64,000 nt of DNA from Streptomyces sp. NBC_00442 (GCF_036014195.1 NZ_CP107918.1:5270001-5334000); one strand, 5' to 3'. Counted from the stretch's first letter, positions 19,538-29,737 are shown. Program-made: numbers and translations. Notes: generated by a model from the letters alone, not told the origin.

Positions 19538-20536
19538 ATGCCGATCCCCAAGGCCGAACTCCACCTCCACATCGAAGGGACCCTCGAACCCGAGCTGGCC
19601 TTCGAGCTGGCCGCGCGCAACGGCGTCGAGCTGCCGTACGCCGACACCGAGGAGCTGCGCAAGGCGTACCTCTTCGACGACCTGCAGTCCTTCCTGAACC
19701 TGTACTACTCGCTGATGCGGGTACTGCGCACCGAGGACGACTTCGCGGCGCTCGCCGACGCCTATCTGGCACGGGCCGCCGCGCAGGGCGTGCGGCACGC
19801 CGAGATCTTCTTCGACCCGCAGGCACACATCGCACGGGGCATCGCGATGGGCACGGTGGTGGAAGGCCTGTGGCGGGCCCTGTCGGCGAGCGAGGAACGC
19901 CACGGGGTCTCGACCCGGCTCATCCTCTGCTTCCTGCGGGACGAGTCGGCCGAGTCCGCGCTGCTCACCCTTGAGGCTGCGCGGCCCTACCTGGACCGGA
20001 TCACGGGCATCGGCCTCGACTCCGCGGAGGTCGGCCATCCGCCGGCGAAGTTCCGCGAGGTGTACGAGGCGGCGGCGGCTCTCGGGCTGCGGCGGGTCGC
20101 GCACGCGGGCGAGGAGGGGCCGCCGGCCTACATCACCGAGGCGCTGAACCTCCTCGGGGTGGAGCGGATCGACCACGGCCTGCGCGCCCTGGAGGACCCG
20201 GAGCTGGTGGCCCGCCTGGTCCGGGACCGGATCCCGCTGACGCTGTGCCCGCTGTCCAACGTACGGCTGCGGGCGGTCGACACGCTGGAGGAGCATCCGC
20301 TGCCGGCGATGATGGACGCGGGGCTGGTGTGCACGGTCAACTCCGATGACCCGGCGTACTTCGGGGGGTACGTGGACGACACGTTCCGCGCGGTGCGCGA
20401 GGGGTTGGGGCTCTCCCCGGACCGGCTCCGGGAGCTGGCCCGGAACTCCTTCGAGGCGGCGTTCCTCGACGACGACGAGGCGCGGCGGGCGCGCTACTTG
20501 TCCGAGGTGGCCGCCTACGACTTCCCGGAGTCCTGA
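19538..20536 (+). CDS. Adenine deaminase-like member of the adenosine deaminase family
   Basis: 332 residues, amidohydrolase TIM barrel. Zinc ligands in HLHIEG and HAGEEGPPAYI, then ERIDHG and NSDDPAYFGGYV. Usually annotated as adenosine deaminase, but HAGEEGPP followed by CPLSNVRLRAVDTLEEHPL and SDDPAYFGGY is the pattern of the fungal Aah1/bacterial adenine deaminase branch, which acts on the free base. It ends 20 bp from the convergent MFS gene. Branch assignment is from memory of family motifs. Confidence 0.85.
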   Translation: MPIPKAELHLHIEGTLEPELAFELAARNGVELPYADTEELRKAYLFDDLQSFLNLYYSLMRVLRTEDDFAALADAYLARAAAQGVRHAEIFFDPQAHIARGIAMGTVVEGLWRALSASEERHGVSTRLILCFLRDESAESALLTLEAARPYLDRITGIGLDSAEVGHPPAKFREVYEAAAALGLRRVAHAGEEGPPAYITEALNLLGVERIDHGLRALEDPELVARLVRDRIPLTLCPLSNVRLRAVDTLEEHPLPAMMDAGLVCTVNSDDPAYFGGYVDDTFRAVREGLGLSPDRLRELARNSFEAAFLDDDEARRARYLSEVAAYDFPES

Positions 20537-20556
20537 CCCCCCGGGGCCGGGGCGGG

Positions 20557-21867
20557 CTACGAGGCCAGGACCTTGCGGCGTCTTCTCGCTCGTGAGGCGA
20601 TCGGGATCTCCGCGATCTCCTGCTCCGGCACCCCGATCTGCGGAAGCAGCGCCGCGGAGGCCAGACCCCGCCCCGCGACCACCGCCGCCGGCGTGCCACC
20701 CCGGCGCCGGATCGACCCCGGCACCAGCGGCCGTCCGGACGTGTGCACCGCCACCGCGCTCAGCGGCGCCGCGATGAGCAACAGCAGGGCGCACAGCACG
20801 TACCCCATGCCGGCGTACCCGGCGTACTGGGAGAGCAGGCTGCCCGTGAGCGGCCCGCAGGCCACCCCGAGGGAGGAGGCCGACCCGGCGAGGACAGCCC
20901 AGCGGCCGTGGGGGTCGAGCGAGGCGGACAGCCCGATCAGGTAGGAGAGGACCACCGGGTAGAAGACGTTCCACAGGATCTCGCCGCTCGCGAAGGAGAC
21001 GAGCCCCCGCGCCGACGAGCTCGCCACGATGCACAGCGCGATGATCGCCGTGCCCGCCCCGATCGGCACCGCCCGCCCGAGCCGCGCGCCGAGCGCACCC
21101 GCACCGAGCACACCGAGCAGCCCCGCGCCGAGCCCGGCCGCGAAGACCATGCCGACGGTGACCTCGCTCAGGCCGGCCTGCGTGAGGCCGATCCGCCCGC
21201 TGACACCCCACAGCGCGTTCTGCGCAAGCGACCAGCAGAGCATCGTCGCGGCCAGGACCGTGCCGGAGCGCCGGTGCGGCAGCCGTACGCCGGGTGCCGC
21301 GCCCGCCGTCTCCACCGGCCGGCCCGAGCCGTACGCGCCGGGAAGCCACCGGGTCGCGGGCCACGACAGCGCCGCCACCACCGCGATCGCGGCGAGCGGG
21401 GTGGCGTGGCCGCCGCCGAGGTGAGGGATGGTCAGGTAGAGCGCACCCGCTGTCGCCGAGACCGAGAGCAGGCCGAGCGTGGAGGCGCGATGCGGATCGC
21501 GCTGGGCGGCGATGCCGGCCGCGGCCACCGCCGTTGCGGTGCCGGAGCCGAGCCCGCCGACGATCGCGCCGGCCACGACGAGCGGGATCAGCGTGGTGAG
21601 GGCGGCGGCCCCGTACCCGGTGATCGCGAGGAGCAGGCCGAGTCTGGCGAGCCGGCGCGGCCCGTGCCGCTCGACCCGGGAGGCGAGGGTGAAACCGGCG
21701 GTGGCCGAGCTCAACAGGAGGGTGGAGCCCACCAGTCCGGCTTCTGCGGGGGTGAGTCCGAGGCCGGCCGAGAGACGGCCGACGACGGTGGGAAGGAGGT
21801 ACGCGGCGAGGTAACCGGCGGTGAAGACGGCGACCAGGGGCCAGGCGGCACGAGGGCGTGCGGACAT
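20557..21867 (-). CDS. MFS transporter
   Basis: 436 residues with about twelve hydrophobic segments. The MFS loop 2-3 region is represented by ASRVERHGPRRLARLG. Closest in feel to sugar or drug efflux MFS proteins, substrate unknown. The start at 21867 (MSARPRAAWPL) directly precedes the first membrane segment; the frame is open further upstream but without hydrophobic sequence. Convergent with the deaminase gene and divergent from the dehydratase gene. Confidence 0.85.
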   Translation of the reverse strand: MSARPRAAWPLVAVFTAGYLAAYLLPTVVGRLSAGLGLTPAEAGLVGSTLLLSSATAGFTLASRVERHGPRRLARLGLLLAITGYGAAALTTLIPLVVAGAIVGGLGSGTATAVAAAGIAAQRDPHRASTLGLLSVSATAGALYLTIPHLGGGHATPLAAIAVVAALSWPATRWLPGAYGSGRPVETAGAAPGVRLPHRRSGTVLAATMLCWSLAQNALWGVSGRIGLTQAGLSEVTVGMVFAAGLGAGLLGVLGAGALGARLGRAVPIGAGTAIIALCIVASSSARGLVSFASGEILWNVFYPVVLSYLIGLSASLDPHGRWAVLAGSASSLGVACGPLTGSLLSQYAGYAGMGYVLCALLLLIAAPLSAVAVHTSGRPLVPGSIRRRGGTPAAVVAGRGLASAALLPQIGVPEQEIAEIPIASRARRRRKVLAS

Positions 21868-22168
21868 GGGCGTTCCAAGGAACAGTGCCCGTGGGGCAGG
21901 GAGGTCAAAGAGGGGGGACGCGCCCGGTGTTGTACGGGGACGCGGGCCCAATTTGTATCAAGCGCCCCGAGTGCGCGAAAAGCTGGGACGACGTGATCTG
22001 GGTCACGTTTCGTTTGGCCCGGGATCCGCCGGGTAAAAGCGCGAATTCCGTTCGGGGGGACGGGGGTTGGGGCGGGCCGGAGGGGGCCGGTTCCTTGACG
22101 CTCGATAGTTCACATATCTAGTCTTGGTTTTTATTGGTGGACGTTCCGATGTGAAGAGGGTTGCCGCC
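21868..22168. other. Divergent intergenic region, MFS / glucarate dehydratase
   Basis: No gene seen. The part near 22095-22140 is notably AT richer (ttgacgctcgatagttcacatatctagtcttggtttttattgg) than its surroundings and probably holds the dehydratase promoter. I could not fix exact boxes. Confidence 0.4.
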
Positions 22169-23545
22169 GTGCAGGGACCGCAGAGGGCGCAGGGGTCACG
22201 GAAGCCGCAGGGATCACGGAAGGCGCAGGAGGCGCAGGAGGCGCACGGGGCGCCGGGGCGGCGGATCGCCGATGTGCGGCTCACCCCCGTCCTCGTCTGC
22301 GACCCCCCACTGCTCAACGTCCAGGGCGTGCATCAGCCGTACACGCCCCGCCTCGTCGTCGAGGTCGTCACGGCCGACGGCGTCGTCGGGATCGGCGAGA
22401 CCTACGGCGACACGAAGTACCTCGACATCGCCCGGCCCTACGCCGACGCCCTGATCGGTCACGACGTGGCCGACCTCAACGGACTGTTCACATCGATGAA
22501 CGTCATCGAGGTCGATGACGCCCAGGTCGACGACGCCGTCGATGTCGGAGGGCTGCGTGGCGCCCAGACCGCCGACAAGCTGCGCCTGTCGGTCGTCTCC
22601 GCCTTCGAGGTCGCCTGCCTGGACGCCCTCGGCAAGATCCAGGGCGTGCCGGTCCACACCCTGCTCGGCGGCAAGGTCCGCGACACCGTCGAATACAGCG
22701 CCTACCTCTTCTACCGCTGGGCCGAACACCCGGGCGGCGCGGGCGAGAAGGACACCTGGGGCGCGGCCCTCGACCCCGCAGGAATCGTCGAACAGGCCCG
22801 CCGTTTGGTGCGCGCGTACGGTTTCCGCTCCTTCAAGCTCAAGGGCGGTGTGTTCCCGCCCGAGCAGGAGGTCGCCGCGGTTCGCGCCCTGGCCGCCGCC
22901 TTCCCCGGCCACCCGCTCCGGCTCGACCCCAACGGCGGCTGGACCCCGGCGACCGCGCTGCGGGTCGCGGCCGAACTCGGCGATGTACTGGAGTACCTGG
23001 AGGACCCGGCGCCGGGCACGGCCGCGATGGCCGAGGTCGCGCGGGGCACCGAGGTGCCGCTCGCCACCAACATGTGCGTGACGACGTTCCCCGAGATCCG
23101 CGAGGCCTTCCTGACCGACGCCGTCCAGATCGTCCTGTCCGACCACCACTACTGGGGCGGGCTGCGCAACACCCGTGAACTCGCCGCGATCTGCCGGGTG
23201 TTCGGGGTCGGCCTGTCCATGCACTCCAACACGCACCTGGGGATCAGCCTCGCCGCCATGACCCACGTCGCCGCGACCGTCCCCCACCTCGACCACGCCT
23301 GCGACAGCCACTACCCGTGGCAGACCGAGGACGTGATCACCGCCCGGCACACGTTCCGCGCGGGGCACCTGACCGTGTCGGACGCCCCGGGCCTCGGCGT
23401 CGAGCTCGACCGCGCCGAACTTGCCCGGCTGCACCGGCGCTGGCTCGACGACGACGGCGCCCTGCGCGACCGCGACGACGCGGCCGCGATGCGGCGGGCC
23501 CCCGAGCACGAGGGGTGGACGACTCCGGCGCTGCCACGCTGGTAG
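22169..23545 (+). CDS. Glucarate dehydratase-like enolase superfamily enzyme
   Basis: Dehydrates D-glucarate or a related acid sugar. 458 residues from the chosen GTG. The catalytic K-x-K is FKLKGG (K223, K225). Metal ligands are D253 (RLDPNGGW), E278 (YLEDPAPG) and N301 (ATNMCVT). The Asp-His dyad is D325 (SDHHYWGG) and H352 (SMHSNTHLG). The first 30 or so residues are an unusual low-complexity Q/R/E/A stretch with 9-bp repeats (gcaggaggc). The start is uncertain: TTG 22124, GTG 22151 and GTG 22169 are all in frame; 22169 has gaagaggg 8 nt upstream. Regulation may involve the adjacent MFS gene. Confidence 0.85.
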   Translation: MQGPQRAQGSRKPQGSRKAQEAQEAHGAPGRRIADVRLTPVLVCDPPLLNVQGVHQPYTPRLVVEVVTADGVVGIGETYGDTKYLDIARPYADALIGHDVADLNGLFTSMNVIEVDDAQVDDAVDVGGLRGAQTADKLRLSVVSAFEVACLDALGKIQGVPVHTLLGGKVRDTVEYSAYLFYRWAEHPGGAGEKDTWGAALDPAGIVEQARRLVRAYGFRSFKLKGGVFPPEQEVAAVRALAAAFPGHPLRLDPNGGWTPATALRVAAELGDVLEYLEDPAPGTAAMAEVARGTEVPLATNMCVTTFPEIREAFLTDAVQIVLSDHHYWGGLRNTRELAAICRVFGVGLSMHSNTHLGISLAAMTHVAATVPHLDHACDSHYPWQTEDVITARHTFRAGHLTVSDAPGLGVELDRAELARLHRRWLDDDGALRDRDDAAAMRRAPEHEGWTTPALPRW

Positions 23546-23608
23546 CGGGGGCTTTCGCGCGCGCATCGGGCAGACTTGCCAGATCTGTACGCGAACGGAG
23601 AGCCCGCC

Positions 23609-24835
23609 GTGACGACACCACCCAGCAGAGAGCAGCCGCCGCACCCCGAGCACCACGAGGCCCAGCGCCCCTGTCCGGACGGCACACCCGAACCCGGCAC
23701 GTCCGAACCCGGCGAGCGCAGCCCCCGGCGCCACACCTCGGGCGCCGAGCCGCGCCGGTCCTCCCGGCTCGACCCGCTCGACGGGCTCCGCGACCCCCGA
23801 GACCCGCCCTGCGACGTCTTCCTCACCGGCACGGTCTTCCTCGACATCATCTTCACCGGGCTCGACTCGGCGCCGGTGCGCGGTACCGAGTCCTGGGCGC
23901 GCGGCATGGGTTCGAGTCCGGGCGGCGTCGCCAACATGGCCACCGCGCTCGCCCGCCTCGGCCTGCACACCTCCCTCGCGGCGGCGTTCGGCGACGACCA
24001 CTACGGCGACTACTGCTGGGACGCGCTGGAACAGGGCGAGGGCATCGACCTGTCGCCGTCGCACACCGTGCCCGGCTGGCACTCTCCGGTCACCGTGTCG
24101 ATGGCGTACGAGGGCGAACGCACCATGGTCACCCACGGCCACGAGGCGCCCCACGCACTGTCCGCGCCCAACTGCCCGCCCCGCGCCCGCGCCGCCATCG
24201 CCTCCCTGGTGCCCGGCCGGCGCGAGGGCTGGATCGCGGACGCGGCACGCTCCGGCGCGCGCATCTTCGCGGACGTCGGCTGGGACGACACCGGCCGCTG
24301 GGACCTGGCCGCGCTCGAAGAGCTCGACCACTGCGAGGCGTTCCTGCCCAACGCGGCCGAGGCGATGCGCTACACCCGCACCGACTGCCCCCGCGCGGCG
24401 GCCCGCGCCCTGGCCGACAAGGTGCCGCTCGCGGTGGTGACCCTGGGCTCGGAGGGTGCGTACGCGGTGGACGGCGCGACGGGAGAGACGGCGGACGTCC
24501 CCGCCATCGCGGTGGAGGCCCTCGACCCCACCGGGGCGGGCGACGTCTTCGTGGCCGGCTTCGTCACCGGCACCCTCGCGGGCTGGCCCCTCGCCGACCG
24601 GCTCGCCTTCGCGGGGCTCACGGCCGCGCTGTCGGTCCAGGAGTTCGGCGGCTCGCTCTCGGCGCCGGGCTGGGCGGAGATCGCGAGCTGGTGGGAGCGG
24701 GTCCGCACCCTGGACGACCAGGACCCGGCGGCCCTGCGCCGCTACGCCTTCCTGTCCGACCTCCTCCCGGGCGCCGCCCGCACCTGGCCCCTGCGCCGGG
24801 CCCTCCCCACCTTGGGCTTCCGCAACCCGGCGTGA
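23609..24835 (+). CDS. PfkB-family carbohydrate kinase
   Basis: 408 residues, ribokinase fold. The first signature is SSPGGVANMATALARLG and the second is LDPTGAGDVFVAGF with the catalytic aspartate. Phosphorylates a sugar or nucleoside, substrate not shown. The first about 65 residues are a Pro/Glu/Arg-rich extension absent from typical family members. The GTG at 23609 has a GGAG upstream. It directly follows the glucarate-dehydratase-like gene on the same strand (63 bp), so the two may act in one sugar acid pathway. Confidence 0.88.
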   Translation: MTTPPSREQPPHPEHHEAQRPCPDGTPEPGTSEPGERSPRRHTSGAEPRRSSRLDPLDGLRDPRDPPCDVFLTGTVFLDIIFTGLDSAPVRGTESWARGMGSSPGGVANMATALARLGLHTSLAAAFGDDHYGDYCWDALEQGEGIDLSPSHTVPGWHSPVTVSMAYEGERTMVTHGHEAPHALSAPNCPPRARAAIASLVPGRREGWIADAARSGARIFADVGWDDTGRWDLAALEELDHCEAFLPNAAEAMRYTRTDCPRAAARALADKVPLAVVTLGSEGAYAVDGATGETADVPAIAVEALDPTGAGDVFVAGFVTGTLAGWPLADRLAFAGLTAALSVQEFGGSLSAPGWAEIASWWERVRTLDDQDPAALRRYAFLSDLLPGAARTWPLRRALPTLGFRNPA

Positions 24836-24836
24836 G

Positions 24837-24855
24837 CCTCGGGCGCGACCCGAGG
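24837..24855 (+). terminator. Hairpin at the end of the kinase gene
   Basis: cctcggg - cgcga - cccgagg, 2 bp after the stop and followed by gcgaaaacccctcgg. Short, without a clear T run. Confidence 0.5.
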
Positions 24856-24966
24856 GCGAAAACCCCTCGGCCGCATGCGCGGCAAGTCGTACGCTTGGTA
24901 TCCCAGAGGCTCTCGATCAGCGAGACCCCTGCAACGGGAGGTATGTGCAGGCCACACGGCCGGCCC

Positions 24967-26004
24967 ATGACGCAGACACCCACACACCCGCAGGCGCACG
25001 CCCAGATCACCATCCCGGCCAAGCACCCCATGGTGACCGTCCTGGGTTCGAGCGACTCCCTGCTGCGCGTGATCGAGAAGGCCTTCCCGTCGGCCGACAT
25101 CCACGTACGGGGCAATGAGATCAGCGCCGTGGGAGACGCGACGGAAGTCGCCCTCATCCAGCGACTGTTCGACGAGATGTTGCTGGTGCTCCGCACCGGA
25201 CAGCCGATGACGGAGGACGCAGTGGAACGCTCGGTCGCCATGCTCCGCGCAAGGGGCAACGCAGCGAACGGGGAGGGGAACGGCGAGACACCCGCCGAGG
25301 TGCTCACGCAGAACATCCTCTCCAACCGCGGCCGCACCATCCGCCCCAAGACCCTCAACCAGAAGCGGTACGTCGACGCGATCGACAAGCACACGATCGT
25401 CTTCGGTATCGGGCCCGCGGGCACCGGCAAGACCTACCTCGCCATGGCCAAGGCGGTCCAGGCCCTGCAGTCCAAGCAGGTCACCCGGATCATCCTGACC
25501 CGGCCCGCGGTGGAGGCCGGCGAGCGCCTCGGCTTCCTGCCCGGCACGCTCTACGAGAAGATCGACCCCTACCTGCGGCCGCTGTACGACGCCCTGCACG
25601 ACATGCTCGACCCCGAGTCGATCCCGCGCCTGATGGCGGCCGGCACCATCGAGGTCGCACCCCTGGCCTACATGCGCGGGCGCACCCTGAACGACGCGTT
25701 CATCATCCTCGACGAGGCGCAGAACACCAGCGCCGAGCAGATGAAGATGTTCCTGACCAGGCTCGGCTTCGACTCGAAGATCGTCATCACCGGTGACGTC
25801 ACCCAGGTCGACCTGCCGAGCGGCACCAAGAGCGGTCTGCGCCAGGTCCAGGACATCCTGGAGGGCGTCGACGACGTGCACTTCTCCCGGCTCACCTCGC
25901 AGGATGTCGTACGGCACAAGCTCGTCGGCCGTATCGTCGACGCGTACGAGCAGTACGACAGCCGCCAGGACCACAACGGGCAGCGCGGCCGAAACGGGAA
26001 GTAG
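24967..26004 (+). CDS. PhoH-family ATPase
   Basis: 345 residues. Walker [11 protein letters not shown] from about residue 149, Walker [12 protein letters not shown], and a sensor [11 protein letters not shown]. The N-terminal part resembles a KH-like domain seen in PhoH-like proteins. Probably acts on RNA together with YbeY. Start: an in-frame ATG at 24943 sits 1 nt after a GGGAGG, too close to use it, so I keep the ATG at 24967 where family members begin MTQTPT. It is 13 bp from ybeY. Confidence 0.93.
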   Translation: MTQTPTHPQAHAQITIPAKHPMVTVLGSSDSLLRVIEKAFPSADIHVRGNEISAVGDATEVALIQRLFDEMLLVLRTGQPMTEDAVERSVAMLRARGNAANGEGNGETPAEVLTQNILSNRGRTIRPKTLNQKRYVDAIDKHTIVFGIGPAGTGKTYLAMAKAVQALQSKQVTRIILTRPAVEAGERLGFLPGTLYEKIDPYLRPLYDALHDMLDPESIPRLMAAGTIEVAPLAYMRGRTLNDAFIILDEAQNTSAEQMKMFLTRLGFDSKIVITGDVTQVDLPSGTKSGLRQVQDILEGVDDVHFSRLTSQDVVRHKLVGRIVDAYEQYDSRQDHNGQRGRNGK

Positions 26005-26017
26005 AGCAGAGCGCACC

Positions 26018-26521
26018 ATGTCGATCGACGTCAACAACGAGTCCGGAACCGAGGTCGACGAGCAGGCGATCCTCGACATCGCCCGCTACGCCCTCACACG
26101 GATGCGGATCCACCCGCTCTCCGAACTCTCGGTGATCGTCGTGGACGCCGAAGCCATGGAGCAGCTGCACATCCAGTGGATGGACCTGCCGGGCCCCACC
26201 GACGTCATGTCCTTCCCGATGGACGAGCTGCGTCCGCCGGCGAAGGACGACGACGCGGCGGAGGCCCCGCAGGGCCTCCTCGGCGACATCGTGCTGTGCC
26301 CCGAGGTCGCGAAGAAGCAGGGCGAGGACGCCGAGACGCAGCACTCCATGGACGAGGAGCTCCAGCTCCTCACCGTCCACGGCGTGCTGCACCTGCTCGG
26401 CTACGACCACGAGGAGCCGGACGAGAAGGCCGAGATGTTCGGCCTCCAGGCGGCCATCGTCGACGGCTGGCGAGCGGAGAAGGGCCTGACCGGCCCCTCA
26501 CCGGCGCCGACCGTCTCATGA
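26018..26521 (+). CDS. ybeY: Endoribonuclease YbeY (rRNA maturation)
   Basis: 167 residues. Zinc motif [11 protein letters not shown] (H121, H125, H131), preceded by [10 protein letters not shown] and [10 protein letters not shown]. Needed for 16S rRNA 3' end maturation and ribosome quality control. Sits between phoH and a corC-like gene, the order conserved in most bacteria, and overlaps the latter by ATGA. Confidence 0.96.
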   Translation: MSIDVNNESGTEVDEQAILDIARYALTRMRIHPLSELSVIVVDAEAMEQLHIQWMDLPGPTDVMSFPMDELRPPAKDDDAAEAPQGLLGDIVLCPEVAKKQGEDAETQHSMDEELQLLTVHGVLHLLGYDHEEPDEKAEMFGLQAAIVDGWRAEKGLTGPSPAPTVS

Positions 26522-27819
26522 CCGGGCAGCTCATCGCGGGAGCCGTCGCGCTCGTCGTCGTCGCCTGGCTCGCCGCCTGCGCCGAGGCCGGCCTCGCCCG
26601 CATCTCCTCCTTCCGCGCCGCCGAGGCGGTCCGCACCGGCCGGCGCGGCAGCGCCAAGCTCGCGCAGATCGCCGCCGAGCCCACGCGCTACCTCAACGTC
26701 GCCCTGCTCGTGCGGGTCGCCTGCGAGATGGCCGCCGGGGTCCTCGTCACCTACGTGTGCCTGGAGGAGTTCGGCCAGACATGGGCCGCGCTGCTCGTCG
26801 CCATCGCCGTGATGGTTCTCGTGTCGTACGTCGCCGTCGGCGTCTCGCCCCGCACCATCGGCCGCCAGCACCCCCTGAATACCGCGACGGCCGCCGCGTA
26901 CGTGCTGCTGCCGCTGGCCAGGATCATGGGGCCGATCCCGCAGCTCCTGATCCTGCTCGGCAACGCGCTGACCCCCGGAAAGGGCTTCCGCAAGGGGCCG
27001 TTCGCCTCCGAGGCCGAGCTGCGCGCGATGGTCGACCTCGCCGAGGCGGAGTCGCTGATCGAGGACGACGAGCGCCGCATGGTGCACTCGGTGTTCGAGC
27101 TCGGCGACACCCTGGTGCGCGAGGTCATGGTGCCGCGCACCGACCTCGTCTGCATCGAGCGCTACAAGACGATCCGCCAGGCCCTCACCCTCGCCCTGCG
27201 CTCCGGTTTCTCGCGCATCCCGGTGACCGGCGAGAACGAGGACGACATCGTCGGGATCGTCTACCTCAAGGACCTGGTCCGCAAGACGCACATCAACCGG
27301 GACTCCGAGGCCGACCTCGTCTCCACCGCGATGCGGCCCGCCGCGTTCGTGCCCGACACCAAGAACGCCGGCGACCTGCTGCGCGAGATGCAGCAGCAGC
27401 GCAGCCACGTCGCCGTCGTCATCGACGAGTACGGCGGCACCGCGGGCATCGTCACCATCGAGGACATCCTCGAAGAGATCGTCGGCGAGATCACCGACGA
27501 GTACGACCGCGAACTGCCCCCGGTCACCGAGCTGGACGACGGCTGCTTCCGGGTCACCGCCCGCCTCGACATCGGCGACCTGGGCGAACTGTTCGGGTTC
27601 GACGAGTTCGACGACGAGGACGTGGAGACGGTGGGCGGGCTGCTCGCCAAGTCGCTCGGCCGGGTACCGATCGCCGGCGCGTCGGCCGTCGTGGAACTGC
27701 CCGACGCGCGCAGGCTGCGGCTCACCGCCGAATCCCCGGCCGGCCGCCGCAACAAGATCGTCACCGTGCTCGTGGAGCCGTCCAAGGACGACGACGAGGA
27801 GAAGGAGGCCGGGCGATGA
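26518..27819 (+). CDS. Hemolysin/CorC family CNNM membrane protein with CBS pair
   Basis: 433 residues. N-terminal membrane domain of about four segments (first: [23 protein letters not shown]). A CBS pair follows ([62 protein letters not shown]). A C-terminal CorC-HlyC domain ends the protein. The CNNM/CorC family is linked to magnesium or cobalt efflux. Both ends overlap neighbours by ATGA, giving a phoH-ybeY-corC-mmcQ transcription unit. Confidence 0.92.
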   Translation: MTGQLIAGAVALVVVAWLAACAEAGLARISSFRAAEAVRTGRRGSAKLAQIAAEPTRYLNVALLVRVACEMAAGVLVTYVCLEEFGQTWAALLVAIAVMVLVSYVAVGVSPRTIGRQHPLNTATAAAYVLLPLARIMGPIPQLLILLGNALTPGKGFRKGPFASEAELRAMVDLAEAESLIEDDERRMVHSVFELGDTLVREVMVPRTDLVCIERYKTIRQALTLALRSGFSRIPVTGENEDDIVGIVYLKDLVRKTHINRDSEADLVSTAMRPAAFVPDTKNAGDLLREMQQQRSHVAVVIDEYGGTAGIVTIEDILEEIVGEITDEYDRELPPVTELDDGCFRVTARLDIGDLGELFGFDEFDDEDVETVGGLLAKSLGRVPIAGASAVVELPDARRLRLTAESPAGRRNKIVTVLVEPSKDDDEEKEAGR

Positions 27820-28187
27820 CAGCCGGGCGCCGGATGACGGCCAAGCAACTGCGGGCGTTCTGCCTGGAGTTCAACGCCGTGACCGAGGAGTTCCCGTTCA
27901 ACCCGGAGACCTCGGTCTTCAAGGTGCTCGGCAAGGTCTTCGCGCTCACCGCGCTCGACTCCGAGCCGCTCACCGTCAACCTCAAGTGCGACCCCGACGA
28001 GGCGGTCCGGCTGCGCGAGGAGCACCCCGCGATCGTGCCGGGCTACCACATGAACAAGCGGCACTGGAACACCGTGAACACGGCGGAGCTCCCGGACCGG
28101 ATGGTCCGGGAGCTCATCGAGGACTCGTACGACCTGGTGGTGGCCGGTCTGCCGAAGGCCGAGCGGCTCCGGCTCGACCGGCCCTGA
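27816..28187 (+). CDS. MmcQ/YjbR family protein
   Basis: 123 residues. Typical features: N-terminal LRAFCLEFNAVTEEFPFNPETSVFKVLGKVFAL and C-terminal PGYHMNKRHWNTV and DSYDLVVAGL. CyaY-like fold, proposed DNA or ligand binding, function not settled. The ATG overlaps the corC stop and has GAAGGAGG upstream. It ends only 4 bp from the convergent MFS gene. Confidence 0.92.
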   Translation: MTAGRRMTAKQLRAFCLEFNAVTEEFPFNPETSVFKVLGKVFALTALDSEPLTVNLKCDPDEAVRLREEHPAIVPGYHMNKRHWNTVNTAELPDRMVRELIEDSYDLVVAGLPKAERLRLDRP

Positions 28188-28191
28188 CCAC

Positions 28192-29670
28192 TCAAGCCGC
28201 GCGCTTGCGCAGTCCGAGGCCGACCGCCACCAGGGCGGCCGCCGCGATCACGACACCCGCGTCGATCGCCAGCACCGTACGCACCCCGTCGAACAGCGAG
28301 GACTGCGTGGTGGCGAGCACGCCGAGCAGCGGGATGCCGACGGTGAGCCCGATCTGCTGGGTGGTGGTGACGAGCCCGGTCGCCAGGCCCTGCTCCTCGT
28401 CGGGCACCCCGCTGGTCACGGTCACGCCGTACGAGATGATCGCGCCCAGGTGGCACATGCTGGCCAGCGAGACGGCGACGGTGGCGAGCAGGACGCCCGA
28501 GTGGCTGCCGAGGCCGAGGAGCGCGGCGATGAACACGCCCTGGCCGAGCAGCGAGACGGCCAGCACGCGCCGCGAGCCGAAGCGGCCGATGAGCCGGGCC
28601 GCGTACGTGCCGGCGACGGCCGACGCGATCCCCTGGATGCCGAAGACCAGACCGGTCTCGAAGGACGAAAGACCCAGCGTCTCCTGGAGGTAGAGGGTCA
28701 GCACGAAGACGACCGTCGACATCATCGAGAAGGTGACGAGACCGCCCACGTTGCCCCAGGCCACCGTGCGGCGCTTCAGCATCGGCAGCGACACCAGCGG
28801 CGCCGCGGCCTTCGACTCGACGATCACGAACGCGGCGAGCAGGGCGATGCCCACCAGCAGCGTGCCCCACACGTCGACACCGCCGAAGCCGCGCTGGGCC
28901 GCCGTCGACAGGGAGTAGATCACCGCGAGCAGACCACCGGTGACGGTGACGGCGCCGGGCACGTCGAGCCGCGGCCGCTCGGGGGTGCGCGACTCGGGCA
29001 GCAGGCCGGGAGCGAGCGCCAGGACCACCGCCGCGAACGCCACGAGCAGGCCCATCGTGGAGCGCCAGCCGAGCGTGTCGGTCATGACACCGCCGAGCAC
29101 CATGCCGATGGTGAAGCCCAGCGAGAGCAGCGTGCCGGAGATGCCGAGCGCCTTGTCGCGCTGCGGGCCCTCGGGGAACGTCGTGGTCAGCAGGGACATG
29201 CCGGTCGGCACGATGACGGCCGCGCCGAGGCCCTGCAGCGCGCGCCCGGTCAGGAACGAGGCCGGGTCCCAGGCGAGGGTGGCGAGCAGCGACGCCGCGC
29301 CGAACAGGGCGAGTCCCGTCAGGAACAGCTTCTTGCGGCCGAAGAGGTCGGCGATGCGGCCGAACAGGAGCAGGAAGCCGCCCGAAGGAAGCGCGAACGC
29401 GGTGACCGCCCACTGGAGCGCGGACCGGCTCAGGCCCAGGTCCGTGCCGAGCGTGGGCAGCGCCACGTTCAGCACGGAGAAGTCGAGCGCCACCATGAAC
29501 TGGGCGGCGCACAGCACGAAGAGGACCAGCTTGGCCCGGCGGCTGAGCCGGGCGTCCGCGGGGGAGTGGGGTACGGAGGTGGAGGGGGGTACGGAACCGG
29601 AGGGGGGTACGGAACCGGAGGGGGCCGCGGTCTCGGGCCCGGTGACTGCTGTCGTCGTATCGATCGCCAT
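28192..29670 (-). CDS. DHA2-family MFS drug exporter
   Basis: 492 residues with about 14 hydrophobic segments. Motif A GRIADLFGRKKLF and motif C-like GMVLGGVMTD, both typical of DHA2 drug:proton antiporters. The first 40 residues carry a Ser/Gly/Val/Pro repeat (PPSGSVPPS) encoded by tandem 18-bp repeats. AAGGTGG precedes the ATG. Divergent from an XRE-type regulator gene that probably controls it. Confidence 0.9.
   Translation of the reverse strand: MAIDTTTAVTGPETAAPSGSVPPSGSVPPSTSVPHSPADARLSRRAKLVLFVLCAAQFMVALDFSVLNVALPTLGTDLGLSRSALQWAVTAFALPSGGFLLLFGRIADLFGRKKLFLTGLALFGAASLLATLAWDPASFLTGRALQGLGAAVIVPTGMSLLTTTFPEGPQRDKALGISGTLLSLGFTIGMVLGGVMTDTLGWRSTMGLLVAFAAVVLALAPGLLPESRTPERPRLDVPGAVTVTGGLLAVIYSLSTAAQRGFGGVDVWGTLLVGIALLAAFVIVESKAAAPLVSLPMLKRRTVAWGNVGGLVTFSMMSTVVFVLTLYLQETLGLSSFETGLVFGIQGIASAVAGTYAARLIGRFGSRRVLAVSLLGQGVFIAALLGLGSHSGVLLATVAVSLASMCHLGAIISYGVTVTSGVPDEEQGLATGLVTTTQQIGLTVGIPLLGVLATTQSSLFDGVRTVLAIDAGVVIAAAALVAVGLGLRKRAA
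29569..29619 (-). repeat. 18-bp tandem repeat in the MFS N-terminus
   Basis: Nearly three copies of ggggtacggaaccggagg-type units encode a repeated SVPPSG in the cytoplasmic N-terminal tail. In-frame length variation between strains is likely. Confidence 0.8.
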
Positions 29671-29723
29671 GGCCCCACCTTCGCGGCCCGGGAATGCCCG
29701 TGGAGAGTGGGAACTTATCCTGT

Positions 29724-29737
29724 TGGTGGCACCACCA
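29724..29737. promoter_or_regulatory. Dyad between the MFS and regulator genes
   Basis: tggtgg-ca-ccacca, 24 bp before the regulator start and 54 bp before the MFS start; a candidate operator for the divergent XRE regulator. Confidence 0.45.

Noticed and set aside
18336..21364. Very long minus-strand frame (1004 residues) over rnz and the deaminase gene
   Set aside because: Opposes two well-defined enzymes and has the composition of a reverse-frame shadow.
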